Part shown: in pieces, positions 37,466-50,900 of the stretch
How the letters are laid out: every line of letters starts with the position of its first letter
Numbering within the stretch: the first letter of the stretch is position 1
NCBI GenBank assembly: GCA_024362935.1
Contig: JANCRA010000025.1
Coordinates: forward strand, 12,922,936-12,986,935
Length of the DNA: 64,000 bases
From: Setophaga petechia
Taxonomy: Eukaryota > Chordata > Aves > Passeriformes > Parulidae
Direction: 5' to 3'
Notes under the pieces: generated by a model
The model's input: only the letters and a program-made list of their open reading frames with translations
What the model was told of the DNA's origin: nothing
The model's database searches: none
Made by a program: the position numbers and the translations under genes

Positions 37466-40400
37466 GTGGGTACAGGAGGGCTAGGAAAAATCCAGTTAAT
37501 AGTCTGGTGTAGGATTATTATCTTGATTTATGGAACTAATAATGTATACTCCTGTCATGTGTTAGGATGGAAAGTGCATAAATAGCAATTTCAAACTAGC
37601 TATGGACTCAGCATTGAGGAGAGTTTCTTTGTGTCACTGCCTGAGTAATAAATGTGTGATAGGAGGTATAGGAAATTGTGAATGAAGAGGACATTGGTTA
37701 TTATCCTCTACACACACAAATAGTCATAGCTTCAGGGAAAAGTAGTGATACTTCTCTTGGGGGTTTGTATTTGCCTTTTTGGGGAATAACCCTGCTTGGA
37801 AGAAGAGGCTGTAGAGCTCAGATATGAATGTTACACCACACAGTCTCTCCTGTGATTTCTGATTGCAACTGGAGCACCCTGTGTCAGCTTCTAGAATGGA
37901 CTCTGAGAGGTCCTGTGCTTGTGAAGAGATTGGTCCCTTCCTATTTCTGGCCTCTCCCATTTCTAAGATCTTTCTGTGTTGGCATAACAATTAGAAAAAG
38001 TGTGTTTCTGTTAAAGCATTTAACATTATGTTCCAGTGCTGAATGCAATGTGAAAAGTACATTGCCAGTAAAACACAGAGGAAGCAAAAAGGCATCCCTG
38101 GCAATAAGAGATTTAGGATCTGAAAAAATCTGTGTAGATTTTTCACTTCAGCACTTCTGGTAGGTTTTCCTGAGTTATTCCCTTGCCACATTCTTCTTAA
38201 TAGCACATATGCTGCTGCCAATCCAGTATCAACTTCTTCAGTGCCACTATTTCCATCTTCATAAAGTTTTATGTGCAACATTTCATCTGTCAACCAGATG
38301 ATTTCTGTTGCTGTCAGAGAATGTAAGACAAAACCAGGTCAGCATTGTGATAAGGGATTTCTGTGCTTCTTCCTTAGCAAACACAAGTAGGTTATTGGCC
38401 ATGTTGGTTATGGGAATTATTTATGGTTTCATTTAAGAGCAGTATTCTTGGGGGTTTTATGTACCAGCTTCAGAATGAGCAAGAAGTATAGATTTCAGTC
38501 TTGTATTATTTATTTTTGAGCAACAGTTGTAATTACTGTCACTGGTCAGCCAGGTCATCTGCTAAAACAGGAATCAGAAGTGGTCACAGCAATGGCAAGG
38601 ACTTGTTTTGTTCGTGTAATTGTTGATGCTGCAGCTGGAATTTATGGTACCACTCATTCCAAGAGAAATTTACACCAGTTCTTAGTTTGGTTATCTTTTG
38701 TGAGTAGCTGGAACAACCTGTAGTATTTTGTGGTGAGTTTTTTCTGCTGAAAATCTGTGTATACTTAATTAACATATTAACATTGTGCCTATCTGCAATG
38801 ACTTAGATTTCAGGTAAATAATTTTTTAAAATGTTGTAGTTTCTATTGTGATCTTTTAGTGCTGGTAAGTCTTACAGTATCATAAACTCTTTCTAAAAAG
38901 ACATGGCCATTTCCCTTAAGGATACCAGCTCTACAATGCTTTTCTGTGTATTTGTGGGATACTTAATTTCCCAATAAATGAAAATTAAAAAGGAGATTAA
39001 TTTGAAATTGTTCTTGGTATGTAGTGAGACCAATTATGATTTGAGGTTGGAGCCATAATCCTTTTTCAAACAATTCATTGGACTGTTGAAATGCCAGAAA
39101 GATTCTGGTTCCAAAACTGCAGTCAGCTATAAAGACTTGTCACTGTTTAAGGTTGTTTAAGATTTTAATCTTAAAAATAATGAAGAATGCAGAAAGTAAT
39201 CTCCTCAACAGAGCTGTGCTATGGGTAGTAAAAATACAAGTTTTATGTGTAGTGTAAGTATAAAATCACAGGTATTCTCCAGTACATCCACAGTCCCCAA
39301 GGCAGAATGAATGTTTACATACAAACAATCTAAACTATATTTAAAATATACCTGAGAAATATTTATGTGACCAAACAGAGATTTGACACATCCTCCCTAA
39401 ATTCTATCCTGTGTTTTAAGGATGTGTCATCTTATATCCATTTTTTTTGTGTGCAGCTTTCAACACATTGATAGAAAAACTCCTCATTGCTTATTATAGG
39501 AGAGCATTACTCACCACCTCTAGGAGTTGCAGAGAATCTAAAATTCCATTTATTTTTTTTCAGTGCCAGTAGTTTTGGTATGTACTTTCTCTGAATAAAT
39601 TCAAATCACACCAACTTTGACAGCTCCAGAAATAGGAGATGGGTCAGAAGAGATGGCTGTGAGATTTTACAAGATCTTCATTACTGATGTAGTCAAGGGA
39701 AATCTCATTTTTCCACATGCTTTGCAAATATTCTGTATACTTGGCCCTTGCACTCCTCTTCAGTTGTTCCAGGTCACCAGCCTCATATTTTCCTACAAAA
39801 CAACTATGCTGCTTCCTCAGTTTAAGCCTTCTCCACACGGGCCCTTTTCTGCAGAACAAGGGTCCATCTGTGTTTGCCAGCTCCACAGAACCATGTCACC
39901 TTTCAGGAACTTCCTAAAAGTTCAGCTATAATTCTTAAATTCACAGTAGAAATTGTAAATGAAAAGTCTTTCAGGCTTGCAGATGTGTTGAACACAGCTG
40001 TTCAGGGAAGGCAAGTGATGCCACAAATCAAGATATTCTGGGAGATTTTGAAAAGCAAAAAACCCAAAAAGTTTATTCAACCCTTCAGAGTCAGAGCTGG
40101 GATCCTGACCTCAGTCATTTGTGTTTCAGAGCTGTTGAGCTCCCTGCTAAGGATTTGGTATTTCAGTCTATACCATTCCTAGGAAATGCTTAGGCTTTGT
40201 GGTGGGAAAGCAGCTCTTTCAGTTGGTGGTCAGACAGCTGAGTAAAAGATTCCCATTTCCACGTGCGTGGGATGCTCACAGAAATGCTGAGCAATGTGGG
40301 AAGGGCTGTTTGTGGCAAGAGCTGTGCATGCTGTGTACCAGCATGGCTGAATCTCTCTGCAGGCTGGGGAGAGCTTCTGACAGGGTGCTTTAGGAAAGCA

Positions 40401-42162
40401 GCTTCCTGACCATGCTGCTATAGTGAGTGTGAATGGATCCAAGTGTGTGGGATAGGATTTGGATCGTGACTTTTCTTGTGCTGGTTACCATTGCCTGACT
40501 TGCTGTTAAGTGTTGAGGTACAACACTCACAAAACAAAAACTTGTTCCAACAATTGCCTGTGATTTTTATTTATTTGAAAGTATCAGTGAAGACACAAAG
40601 GTTCATCAAGGGAAGGGTATCCAGAATCTGGAGGGCTTTGCTGTCATTCCTTGTGCTCTGTCCTTTCCCAGCACTGGTCACTCACATGGGAATGGTGCTG
40701 CTGCACAAGAGAGGGAAGGAGTCCTGCCAAAGACATTTTGCTTCTTTAATTTCTCTAAGTATGTGCATTAAAGTTAGGATGAAGAGAAACATTTTGGAAA
40801 GAGGATATGGCATCAATGTTGTTTTAATTTAGAGTTTCTAGGCTCTGAATTGCAGGAATGTGCCTCAATACAGAGCCCATTTCCTAATGAGGCGCTCAGC
40901 ATTGACCAGGCTCTCCAGTAAATGCAGCTGCCTGTTTCATATTGCTTGTCAGTTTGGATGAGGGATTTCCTCTGTCATCAGACAGGCAGGGCCATTGCAG
41001 GGCGAGGGTCACAGCTAATGTGGTCCCAATTTATTCCTCCCAGGGCACTGTGTCTCTGTGGGTAGCTGATGCAGAGGCAGTGGCTGGGAGGCTGCTCTGG
41101 AGGGGCTGGGCTGATGCAAGAGCTGGAGCTGTGTAACCAGATCCAGATGTGGTGTGGAGAGGGCCCTGCTGGGTGTCACACCGGGCTGACAGGGACCCAG
41201 GGAGCTGTGGCCTGCTTGGGGGAGCACAGACACTGCTCAGCTGTTGGGAAATAGCCTGCTTGCCATTCATCCCTTTCCTCATCGAGCTAAGGTTTAATAT
41301 CAGCTTCTATTTATTCTAACAGAGCAAAGCACCACTCCACAGTTTCAGTGGTAAAGGGAAGGGATATCTGAAGGGGTTGAGGTTTTCCTGTCTGTGGGCT
41401 TTCAGTCTTAAACAGCTGGGATTTTCTCCTAGGAGCTGTTTGTAGCAAAGACTGTCATGTTCTGTATTTGTACAGGGTGTAGCAGAGTGGGTACCTGACT
41501 TGACCAGCATCTCTGTCACTGCCATGCCATAAATGTGAAGTAACAAGTGTTAAAATTTTTAGGATGCTCTGAACAGTGTTAGTGTTTTCTGACAGCTTGG
41601 AGTATTATTCAGATTAATTGTTTGTAAATAGCTATATTCACTTGTATTATTATATAATGTTTCATAATTATTGTTATAGTAGAAGTTACCAGGAACTAGC
41701 TTGACTCTGTGTTACTGATAACAGGATCTCAACATTTTCCTTTGAAATCATGCAACTTCAGGTTACATTAATATTACTTTTATTTTATTATGCTGCCCAT
41801 GCCTAAATCAAAGTTATTTTCAGATCAGCTCCTCAGTCTTTTAAGAATATTTGAGTTTTCATTCTATACTTCAGCATGCTCAGAGAACCACCCAGCTTAA
41901 GCTTTCTCCATGTGTTTCATAAATATACATTTTCTTTTGTCATGCAAACAGTTAATGAAAAATAGTGAATAATATGGGATCAGGAGAGTGCTCTTTGCAA
42001 CTGAGTTGGTTCATCCAGTTAAATCTGTAATCTCTTCCTAAAAACTTTAAGTGAAGGAGACCTTCAATCCTGGGAAGTCTTTTTTATACTTTATCTGTTT
42101 TTGTTATTATATGTAATGTCCCTTACTGCAATTTAAGCTGATTACTATTTTTTTCTGTTAGG

Positions 42163-42267
42163 GAGATAGAAAAAAAATATTTACTCCCTGTAATGTTCTT
42201 GCCATAGACAATTGGAGATAGAGATAGAAAAAAAAATTTATTCCCTGTAATGTTCTTGCCATAGACA
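42163..42267. repeat. Tandem duplication, period 58 bp, two copies
   Basis: Copy one (42163-42210) and copy two (42221-42267) share 'gagatagaaaaaaaa' and 'ccctgtaatgttcttgcc' followed by atagaca, with only a few differences. The following 250 bases include ttaataaaggga and 'ccactaatggagagga'. The whole block could be a diverged LTR or other repeat, but I do not recognise the family. Confidence 0.75.
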
Positions 42268-44942
42268 CTCCTCTTGCCAAAGGAGCTCCTTTCTATTTTA
42301 ATAAAGGGAGATGAGAAGCCCCATGCTATTGTAAGTGTGGGTTTTGTAGTCAACCTTGCCATTCAGAGGAATCTTTAATATCTGTTGTTTCCTTCTGCTT
42401 CTATATCCTCATCAAGGCTGTGCCTTCCTCTGTGGGCCAGCATGAATTTGAGGGGCTGTTATTTGACATTCCCACTAATGGAGAGGAATTATTTGGCAAT
42501 GGTCAAATAACTGATAATTGACTAGTAATAATGGTATTTATGCAATATTAAATATACATTTCATCTAAACAAGCAAGTACCAGAGCTGCTTTTCTATGCT
42601 GCTTTGTGCCTCTTCCCTGTAAGATTTTGACTGGTTTTCTTTATGAGACCAAGTTACTGCAAAGACTGGTTTCCCAAGTAAATGTGGTTCATGGATCATG
42701 AGGAACTGTAGATTCCAGAGTAGCTTCTCACACCAAAAATCATATTTTTCCTCTGTTACTTGTTTCCCTGGAAACCCTGCACACTGACACCTGACACTCC
42801 TCTGCTGTGAACTTTTCCAAAGTGAAGTTCCACTGGCTGGAGTCATTTCTGTTTATAACAAGAGAATGTAAAACAGGTCAAAGGAGACTGACAGGCAGAT
42901 GTTTTCCTCTTGCTGCTGTGGAGCTGTATCAGCATGACCACACTTCTGGCAGCTTTAGTTACCACCCTGCCCAATGAAATAATACAGACTGGGAGGGTGT
43001 GCAGTCAGTCTTTGCTTTACCTTAGCTGCCCTGGTTTGAAACCATGTCTGATGAGAGTGATTCCCCTGTTAGCAAGGGAATTTCTTCTTCAGGTGACATG
43101 GATACAATCACTGCAGGTAATAGCTGAATGTGGTGCTGTGTTGTGACAGAACCCCTGTTGTTCTCTGAAAGGTTCCAGCAGTCTGGAGTTCCCTGAGGGA
43201 AGGCATCTCTCAAACCAAACTTCCTTCCAAACCTGTTGGAAGGGAGCTTAGGAAGTCTCAGAATATGAATGTAAGTTGTCTGAGTGTGGTGGTGGTGGCT
43301 TCTTTATAGCTGAGGAAGAAAAATTATTATTTTAAATTAGTGATGAGATTCAGGGCACTTGGATTCATCTTTGTTTATTGATCTCCTTACCAGTACCCAT
43401 GTACTTGCACTGGCAAGAGTGCAAATAGATCTAAAAGGGGACAGAAAATTTTTTGTGATAAGAGAGTTAAGAACCGGCAGAGGAACTTGAATGTGCTGTG
43501 CCAGAGGTTTCTTTATGAACTGGGCAGAACAGAAGGTACTCTGAGCTCTGGTGTTCTCTGGATGCCAGGTTAACCAATTTGAAGTAGGAACAAACAGATT
43601 AATGTACTTTGCCAGAGATTTTTTAAGGACTAGTGAAGCATTTCAATAACTATGGTCACCTGCAGTGGACTTGCTCCATATGCAGTGCACTCTCAGCCTC
43701 ATGGTCTATAGAGTCAAAGTAAAGTCATCTTTCTTCAGCTTCTTGTACCACCAGTGTCTGGATAGTCACTTGAAACTTTTCAATTAACTGCTTTTAATAT
43801 ACAAAGGTGCCAAAATATGTAGTTTTTATAGTATATTCTTAGCTTTGCTGCCAGTGTAGCTGGCATGTGAGCAGACAGAAGTGGGCAAAATCACTCTGTA
43901 CACTTCCTATTCAGGAAGCTGTTGGACTAGAAACAGCAGAAACTTCTGGCTAAGTGAATATATATCCACTAATTGGCTCTCATCAGGCATTGCCAGCTGT
44001 CAAATTTAAGCATCGTGGCTTTTGTTGAAGGCCTGTAATGCACCCAGATTATCAATCACAGCTCTGCTGGTTCTGCCAGGCTTTGCTCCTCAGTAATTGT
44101 TTCTGTCAAGGGGGGAGTCTCTGCCAGGAGCAGACCCCAGCACCCTGACAGAGGCTTTGTCATGCCCTTGAGCACAGCACTTGGAGCCCTCACAGATTAA
44201 AAGAAAGCACCTTCTCCCTGCCATGTGTCCCAGACTTTTTTCCCATCATTTTTAATCATCTATTAGCACAGTAACAGCACTCAGTGCAGCATCAGCAGTC
44301 TTTTCTGGGGCAGCATTTCATCTCTCCCTGCTATTTCTTATGTTCTTTCTCCTCTCCCTCCTCCTTTACCCTTTGCCTCTTGCATGACTAAATTAAAATG
44401 TATGTTCAGGGGAGCCCTGGCTGGGGCTGGCTGCATGGTGCCAGGGAAGGGAACTGCCTGCTGCATCCATGGAATTGCCTCTTCTTGTGCCTGTTGGAAC
44501 TGCTGCACCCAGCCCTGGCTGCTTTCTGCTTGTGCCTTCAGCCTTGCACAGCCTGGAGGTTTTAGGCTGTAGCTGTGTAGGGTTGCTGGAAGAGGAAGGT
44601 GCTTTGCCTTACTGAAAAAGAGGGCTTTAGGATTTATAGAGGTATTGAGAAACCCAGATGACAATACAGTACTTGGTACCTTTTCTTTCTAGACATTTGT
44701 AATATTTTTTAAAATACTCTAAGGAGTCATATTTCCCAAGTTTGAACTCAGATTTCAAAAAATTGTTTCACTCTGTTAGAAATATTCCTCCATTTATTGA
44801 ATATATGAAGATTTTCATAGTCTAGTTTTAGAACTTTTTAACTGACTAAAAATTCACACAAATAGATTTAAATAAATTGGATAATTGCCAACAGCATTTA
44901 GTGCCACATACACTCCAGTTCTCATTCAGGGCTTATGAACTC

Positions 44943-44973
44943 CAAGGAAGTTATTTAACTTATAGGAAGTTAT
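44943..44973. repeat. Short tandem duplication (gaagttattta)
   Basis: The word ggaagttattta occurs twice within about 30 bases, separated by acttata. It is a small slippage-type duplication. Confidence 0.6.
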
Positions 44974-47900
44974 TTAAGCAATGTTGCCTCTCTCTAGAAA
45001 ATCAGGATTGCTGGACAAGTTTAGGTTAGCAGTTGAGAGACCCTGTATCCCATTCCTGTGACCAACTTGATGGTGTTGGATACCAGGAAAGATTGTTAGG
45101 GCTCCCCTGGGAGAACCAGGCTTGCTGGCATTATTAAAGAGATGAGAATGCTCACTGAGCTTGGGCTTCCTCAGAAGACTGCACTAGAAGATCTAATTTG
45201 GGCTTGAAAAATAATCATTCCCTGGTCTGTGAGTAGTACTGCTGGACATTGGTGCAGTGTAAAAGCAGTGACTGTCATTTGACATCACAGTTGTACCACA
45301 CAGTGGTTTCCTGTGGTTACTGTGGCCCAAACCCCACGGGTCTGATACACAATGGTTTTCAGTTAAATAAAGAGAATAGATTAGAACAGCTCCCTGTGGT
45401 ACATACATTCAACAGAGTATTTATGGAATTCATTCTGGTCTCTTTGCTACAAATATTATGTTGAACGTAGTTCCTGACAATATTTGTCTTACCTGATGAG
45501 TCATGAGATAGCTGCAAAATCTCAGAAAGTAATTTGGAGCAGCTCAGGGTTGCCCATGTTTGTTCATTCAAGGAATACAATTATGGGTACATCTTTTTTT
45601 GCTTAACTCCCATGGTTTGTGGGTAGCTGGAAGGACCCAGGCATGACTGCTCCTGATTGTGTTGCAGTGGCAGGATGTGCCTCAGGGGTAAAATATTTGA
45701 GACTTTCCAACCATTGGTCCTTGTGGCTGGGCTGGTTTGGCATCACTCTTGGTATTTGAATTGATGATGTCTGAAGGATGACCAGAAAATAGAGTGAGTT
45801 TATGATTACATTTAAATTGTATCTTTTAGACCCATTGTTTAGGGAACTCTGAAGAATTGATGACAGGAGAATTCCACTTAAACATATAAAAAGTTTTGAC
45901 GAGATAAATCCACAAATAGATTTTCTTTTGTGAAGAAACAAGTTTCACACTGAAATTTCAGATTCAGGAAGATTTTTAATTACTTGCTTGAAGATTTTGA
46001 ATCTTGGTGAAGATGGGTGTGTATGCATCCTTACAGATATTTCATTGATTGGATGCAGATTTTTCTGTACTAAATTATTCCTGTTCATCTGAGCTGTTTT
46101 ACCTGACAATGACAATTATCTAGGAGACACGTGTCCCTTTAGCAAATATCCATTTAAAATATGCTAACTTGGTACATTGTGCTTATCTCTTCCTGTATTT
46201 AAAGATATTGTTCCTCAGAGAACACACAACACATGGAACAGTTTCATATTAAACCTGTGTAGTAAAACTTTATTTGTGGCTACTTATGTTTGGATGAAAA
46301 GCCTAACAAAGCTGTGACATTACCAACTATCATATATAAAAACCAATTCTCACATTGATTGTCAGTTAAAAAGTAGTGACAGAAAGCTGAAAGGCATTTT
46401 TCCAATTTTAGTTTTGGTTTTAATTTGTGTAAGACCTGTAACTGGTGAGGTGATAGATGATTCAAGGTGTTTTCCAAAAACTTGTAAGGAGAAGGTGAAG
46501 TCAGAGATATGAGGTGACTGATTGGGTTCATAAACTAAATATGTAGAAGGTTTCAAGTAGATTACAGATTAACAGTTGTATGACTTAATGTGTTAGTGAT
46601 GTGTTCTTTACTTGAAGGAGGAATGAATGATGGAAAGAATTGTACACCTAGAATATGTAATGAAAATTAATGATCTATAAGATAGAATATATTGCATATT
46701 TGTGATTTTGCTGTGTTATTTTGGGAGTAACGTAATAAATCACTGCTTTTTTTTGCTTGAAAAGAGAGAAATGCATAGTCTGCAAAAGAGACTTTTAATC
46801 CCCACCATCTTAAAAATTGATAATGGAAAAAATTTAGGCTTAACTGCATGGGATGACCTTCAGTAAACAGTGAACTGTTGATGAACAGTGATCTCAGGTA
46901 TTTTTGAGCTTATGCACTGAAATATCTCTCAGTCTACAGATTTTTTTTTCTCATCTACTGTATTAAGCTCATCAAATTCTGAAAATAATTTCCCCTTTTT
47001 GAAACTGTCTGATTGAGCCTAGTCCAGTACACCCTATCTCAGGCAAATGAATAGGTGAGGCAGGGGAAAATAGAGGTTTCATCTTGCAGTTGGAAATCTA
47101 AGATGCTGTCAGTTAGGAGTGGTTTCTTGATAATAATCCTTCATTAATTTACATACCACGTTGTGGAAATTGCAGGTTTGTCAAAATGAGACACAGATTT
47201 ATGAAATTGGGCATCAGTTACTTGTGATAGCTTCTGCAAATGGCCAGATGCTGGTGGCTGCAGATTCCCCTCAGTTCTCTTAAATTCATGGTGCTATGTT
47301 TTGAGGAATTCAAGCCTTAAAAAATTACTATTCATGTTTAGGTGCAGAACAAGGTGATGCATTTACTCCTTAATAAGTGCATGCTGTTTTCTACAGCCCC
47401 TTTTTAAGATGAAGAAATACAACCAAAGAAGAGGTGTGCAGATTTTCCCTAGAAGTCACAAGTTTGCCACCTGGGATTTGTGAATTTAGGGAGGGGATGG
47501 AGATTTTTCTGCTGTCTCCTAACTGTGAGGAGTCTGGAAACAGCTGCCAGGAGGTGCAAGATGAGAAAGTTGATACTGATGGAGATTGTGCTTCCAGTCC
47601 CTCCCTGGATGGCAGTCTGGAGACAGTGCTGTCAAACATGAGTTAGTGATTTTGGCAGATCCTCTTTGGGGCTGTTGTGTTCAGCTGTCCCTGAGCAGGC
47701 CTGTATGGAACACAAAATAAAGGCACAGTTTCTGTGTGCCTTGTTTTGCCTTGAATATGTTGCCAAAGGTTTTTGAGTCTTTGTAGTAGCAAGAAGTGCT
47801 TTTAGGGGTTAGTCCAAGATTTTGCATGAAGACAAAGTAAGTCTCAAACTCAGCTATCAAAAGATTGCTGTCTGTTTTTACTTGGCAGAATCAAACATTT

Positions 47901-50900
47901 ATCATGTGGATAGAAGAAAAATTTGCTGATTATGTACCCTCAATTTCAAATCCAAGTCATTTACCTTTGCAATTTTATGTTGTAGAATTTTAGATTATCA
48001 ATAGTATAGGTGAATGTTATTCTCTCAACTTTTGTAAAGCTTTACTTCCCAAATATATGTGAATATATATGTATATCAACTCTCATCCCAGGACTGGTGC
48101 CTGGAGGAAGCAGTGGTCTTTTTATGTTGAATACAGGCCTGGTTAAGAGGTAATCATTTTATTAGAGCTTTTGTTCTCTTTATTTGAGTACAATTTTACA
48201 GTCACAGAACCCAGTGCTTTGTTCTCTTTCTGTTTGTTTACCACCAATGCCTGTCTGTCTTAGTGTGAATACAAATATTTCCTGTAGTTGAGTAAACAAA
48301 AAATAAATGGAGGTCTCACAGCTAACTCCAGGCAAGTTTTTCCTCAGGATTTGAACAGCCTAGGTATCTCTTGTTTTTACAGTGGATTTTTATTTGGAGT
48401 GGGAAACTTAACATTTTTAAGCATTCTGTTTCACCATTGTACCATTCTTAATCCTTTTAATAGTCCAGAAGTTGCTCTTCTCACTGTTGTCATCTTAACA
48501 TGAAACATGACCATAATTTATGACACCAAGGCAGTGTTTTATTTCCTAAACACCAGTAGATGCAGCCTTGGCTTTGCCTCCTTTATTACAGCTAGCAACC
48601 CAAACCTTTGCCAACTGCTGACAGTAATGGTACTGAAAAAATAATAAAAGCAATATAGATCCTTAAGAACACACACAGGTTGTTTAAAACTTGGAAGCCT
48701 GCAAGAGTTTATTTGTTCTGTGTAAGTATTAAGGACTGTACCTTCTCATTTTAGTCTTTCCTTGATTTTTTTTTCCCCTAAAAGAAAACATATTTACTTA
48801 TATATACAGATCTTCAATCATCTTTCTAGTATCTTCTCTATCTCATATGGAGGCATGCAAGATGTGTGTTCTTCTGCACTAAAAAATGAAAAATTCACAG
48901 ATTTGGTGGGTGGGATCCACAGACTAGGAAGTGCAGACTAAGACTAATTCCTTATTTTCATCACTATCAGATCACAAAAAGATTTTTCTCTTCCCCCCTT
49001 TCCTGATTACCAAAACCACCTAATCCTTCTCCATGGTCTGCCACAAAGCTGGTTTGTGATATAAAAAGGCCTTAAAAATATGAAGGCTTCCTTTTTTCCT
49101 CCTAGGTCTTCTAATTGCAAATCAATCAGTCAAGGTTGCTCTTGTCCTTCTATTCATCCTTTTCTATTTCTTGTTTCTTCCTCTGCTTTGTCAGGGCTCT
49201 TTAACAAGTGGAATCACCTATCTTAAGTTTAATGACTTAGCAGTAAAAGGATTGTTAAGAAAAACTCACCAGAGGTATGACTGGCTTTTTTCTCATCTTG
49301 TCCCACAGATCTTTTTCTTTTAGAGGTCCTGCAGCAGAGAGAATTCTCTGTGATTTTTTTTTTTTTTCTGAGCTTTACAGAGTGTTTTATGGTGCCCATT
49401 GGGTGGGCCTCTACTCATATGTAATGGCATCATATAATGTAAATCACAGAAAGAAAACAGATTAGGAATAGAGCAGGCAAAGACAGGAATACTGGAATGC
49501 AGACACCTTAGAAAAATTCATCTGGCCAAACTGGCACATCTCTACACATAATGTGCCATGAATTTTGTAGAGAATTAAGAGAATTTCTTTCCTTGATGAG
49601 AATAATTTTGGCACAAATACAGCAGAGAAACTGAATGTTTTTTCAGTCCCTCCAGCTTAGTACCTAAGCTTTGATGCAGATTTAATAGGAAAAATCAACC
49701 TCTGTTGGAACAGCAAGCAAAAAAAAAGAAAAATGTTGTTTTATTGTGGCTCTCCTTGGCTGTGTGCAAGAGCAAAGGGACAGGAATCATCTGCCCAGCT
49801 CTGCAGTGTGCTGCAGTGTGCTGGGGCAGGAATCCTCTCTCTGTGCTCCAGACAGAGGGACAGTGAGGATGGACAGGAATCCTGGGGGCGCAGACCACAC
49901 GCACACACGGTGTGGACAGACAGGAATGTGATGGCTGTGTGTTTGTGTGCCTCTTGAGGCAGGGCACTTCTAGGTGCATGTCAAAGCTAATAATTGGCCA
50001 TACAGAAAAAATTCTGAACTTTTATTTAGTTTGGGGTAGCAAAGCTCTGGTGGTTGTCAAAGGAAATGCCCTTTCAACTCTTCCCTCAAGCAGTTACCAT
50101 GCAGGATTTTGATGGATTCAAAGATGAAAGCGAGGCACAAAAAGAATAATACTGGGTTTCTTTTTCTTTTATATGCAACAGCTTTTAAAATTAATTTCAG
50201 AACGAGCACAAATAGTCTTGAGGTTTCGTTGTGTGTGTTTTTTTTAAAGTTGCTATCAACACTGTTTATATCATGTAGACACAGATCCATTCATGTATAC
50301 ACCCAGAGCTGGGTTCTGGGCAGGCACAGACAGTCTGTGCTGAGATGATACTGAGCAGCTCACATCACTTTAGCATCTAGGAATTTGTATCTGTACATAA
50401 CTCCTTTTTTTGCCAAGAGCAGCATGTATAGAGAGGAGGGGGTTTGCTATTAACAAGTCTTTGAAGCTGCAGGCAAATGCAGTCGATGTGGTGAGTCACA
50501 GAACAATAAAAATATGTAACAATAAAAGGTCTGTGGTCAAAACACTGGCATATACTTTCCAAAATTAAAAATTGCTGGATAAAGGAATATTTTTACTATA
50601 TTTATTGTAACAACACAGTCACAACACACAAAGATTGGAAGACTTCCAAATCACTTCAGCTAGGAAAGGTGTATGTAGACACACATGAGCAGATGGCCTA
50701 CAAATTATTTTGTTGAGCCAGGGGATCATGACTAGCTTTTAAGATTTTGCAGTAGAGGATGCATCTTGTATGTAAATTTCTATAATGAGATTTTGCCAGT
50801 CAAGGTTCATAGATATCACTGGACTGAGAAACGTTTCTTGTTTCAGAGCAGGAGAAAGTTCTCTGCTTTTGTCTCAGTCTAAAGTGGTTGTCTTATTCAG

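Noticed and set aside
43405..43424. TTGCACT...AGTGCAA 7-bp inverted repeat
   Set aside because: Seven-bp arms are expected several times by chance in a window of this size.
49880..49895. CTCF-like core in cctgggggcgcagac
   Set aside because: Only part of the CTCF consensus is met; too weak to list as a site.
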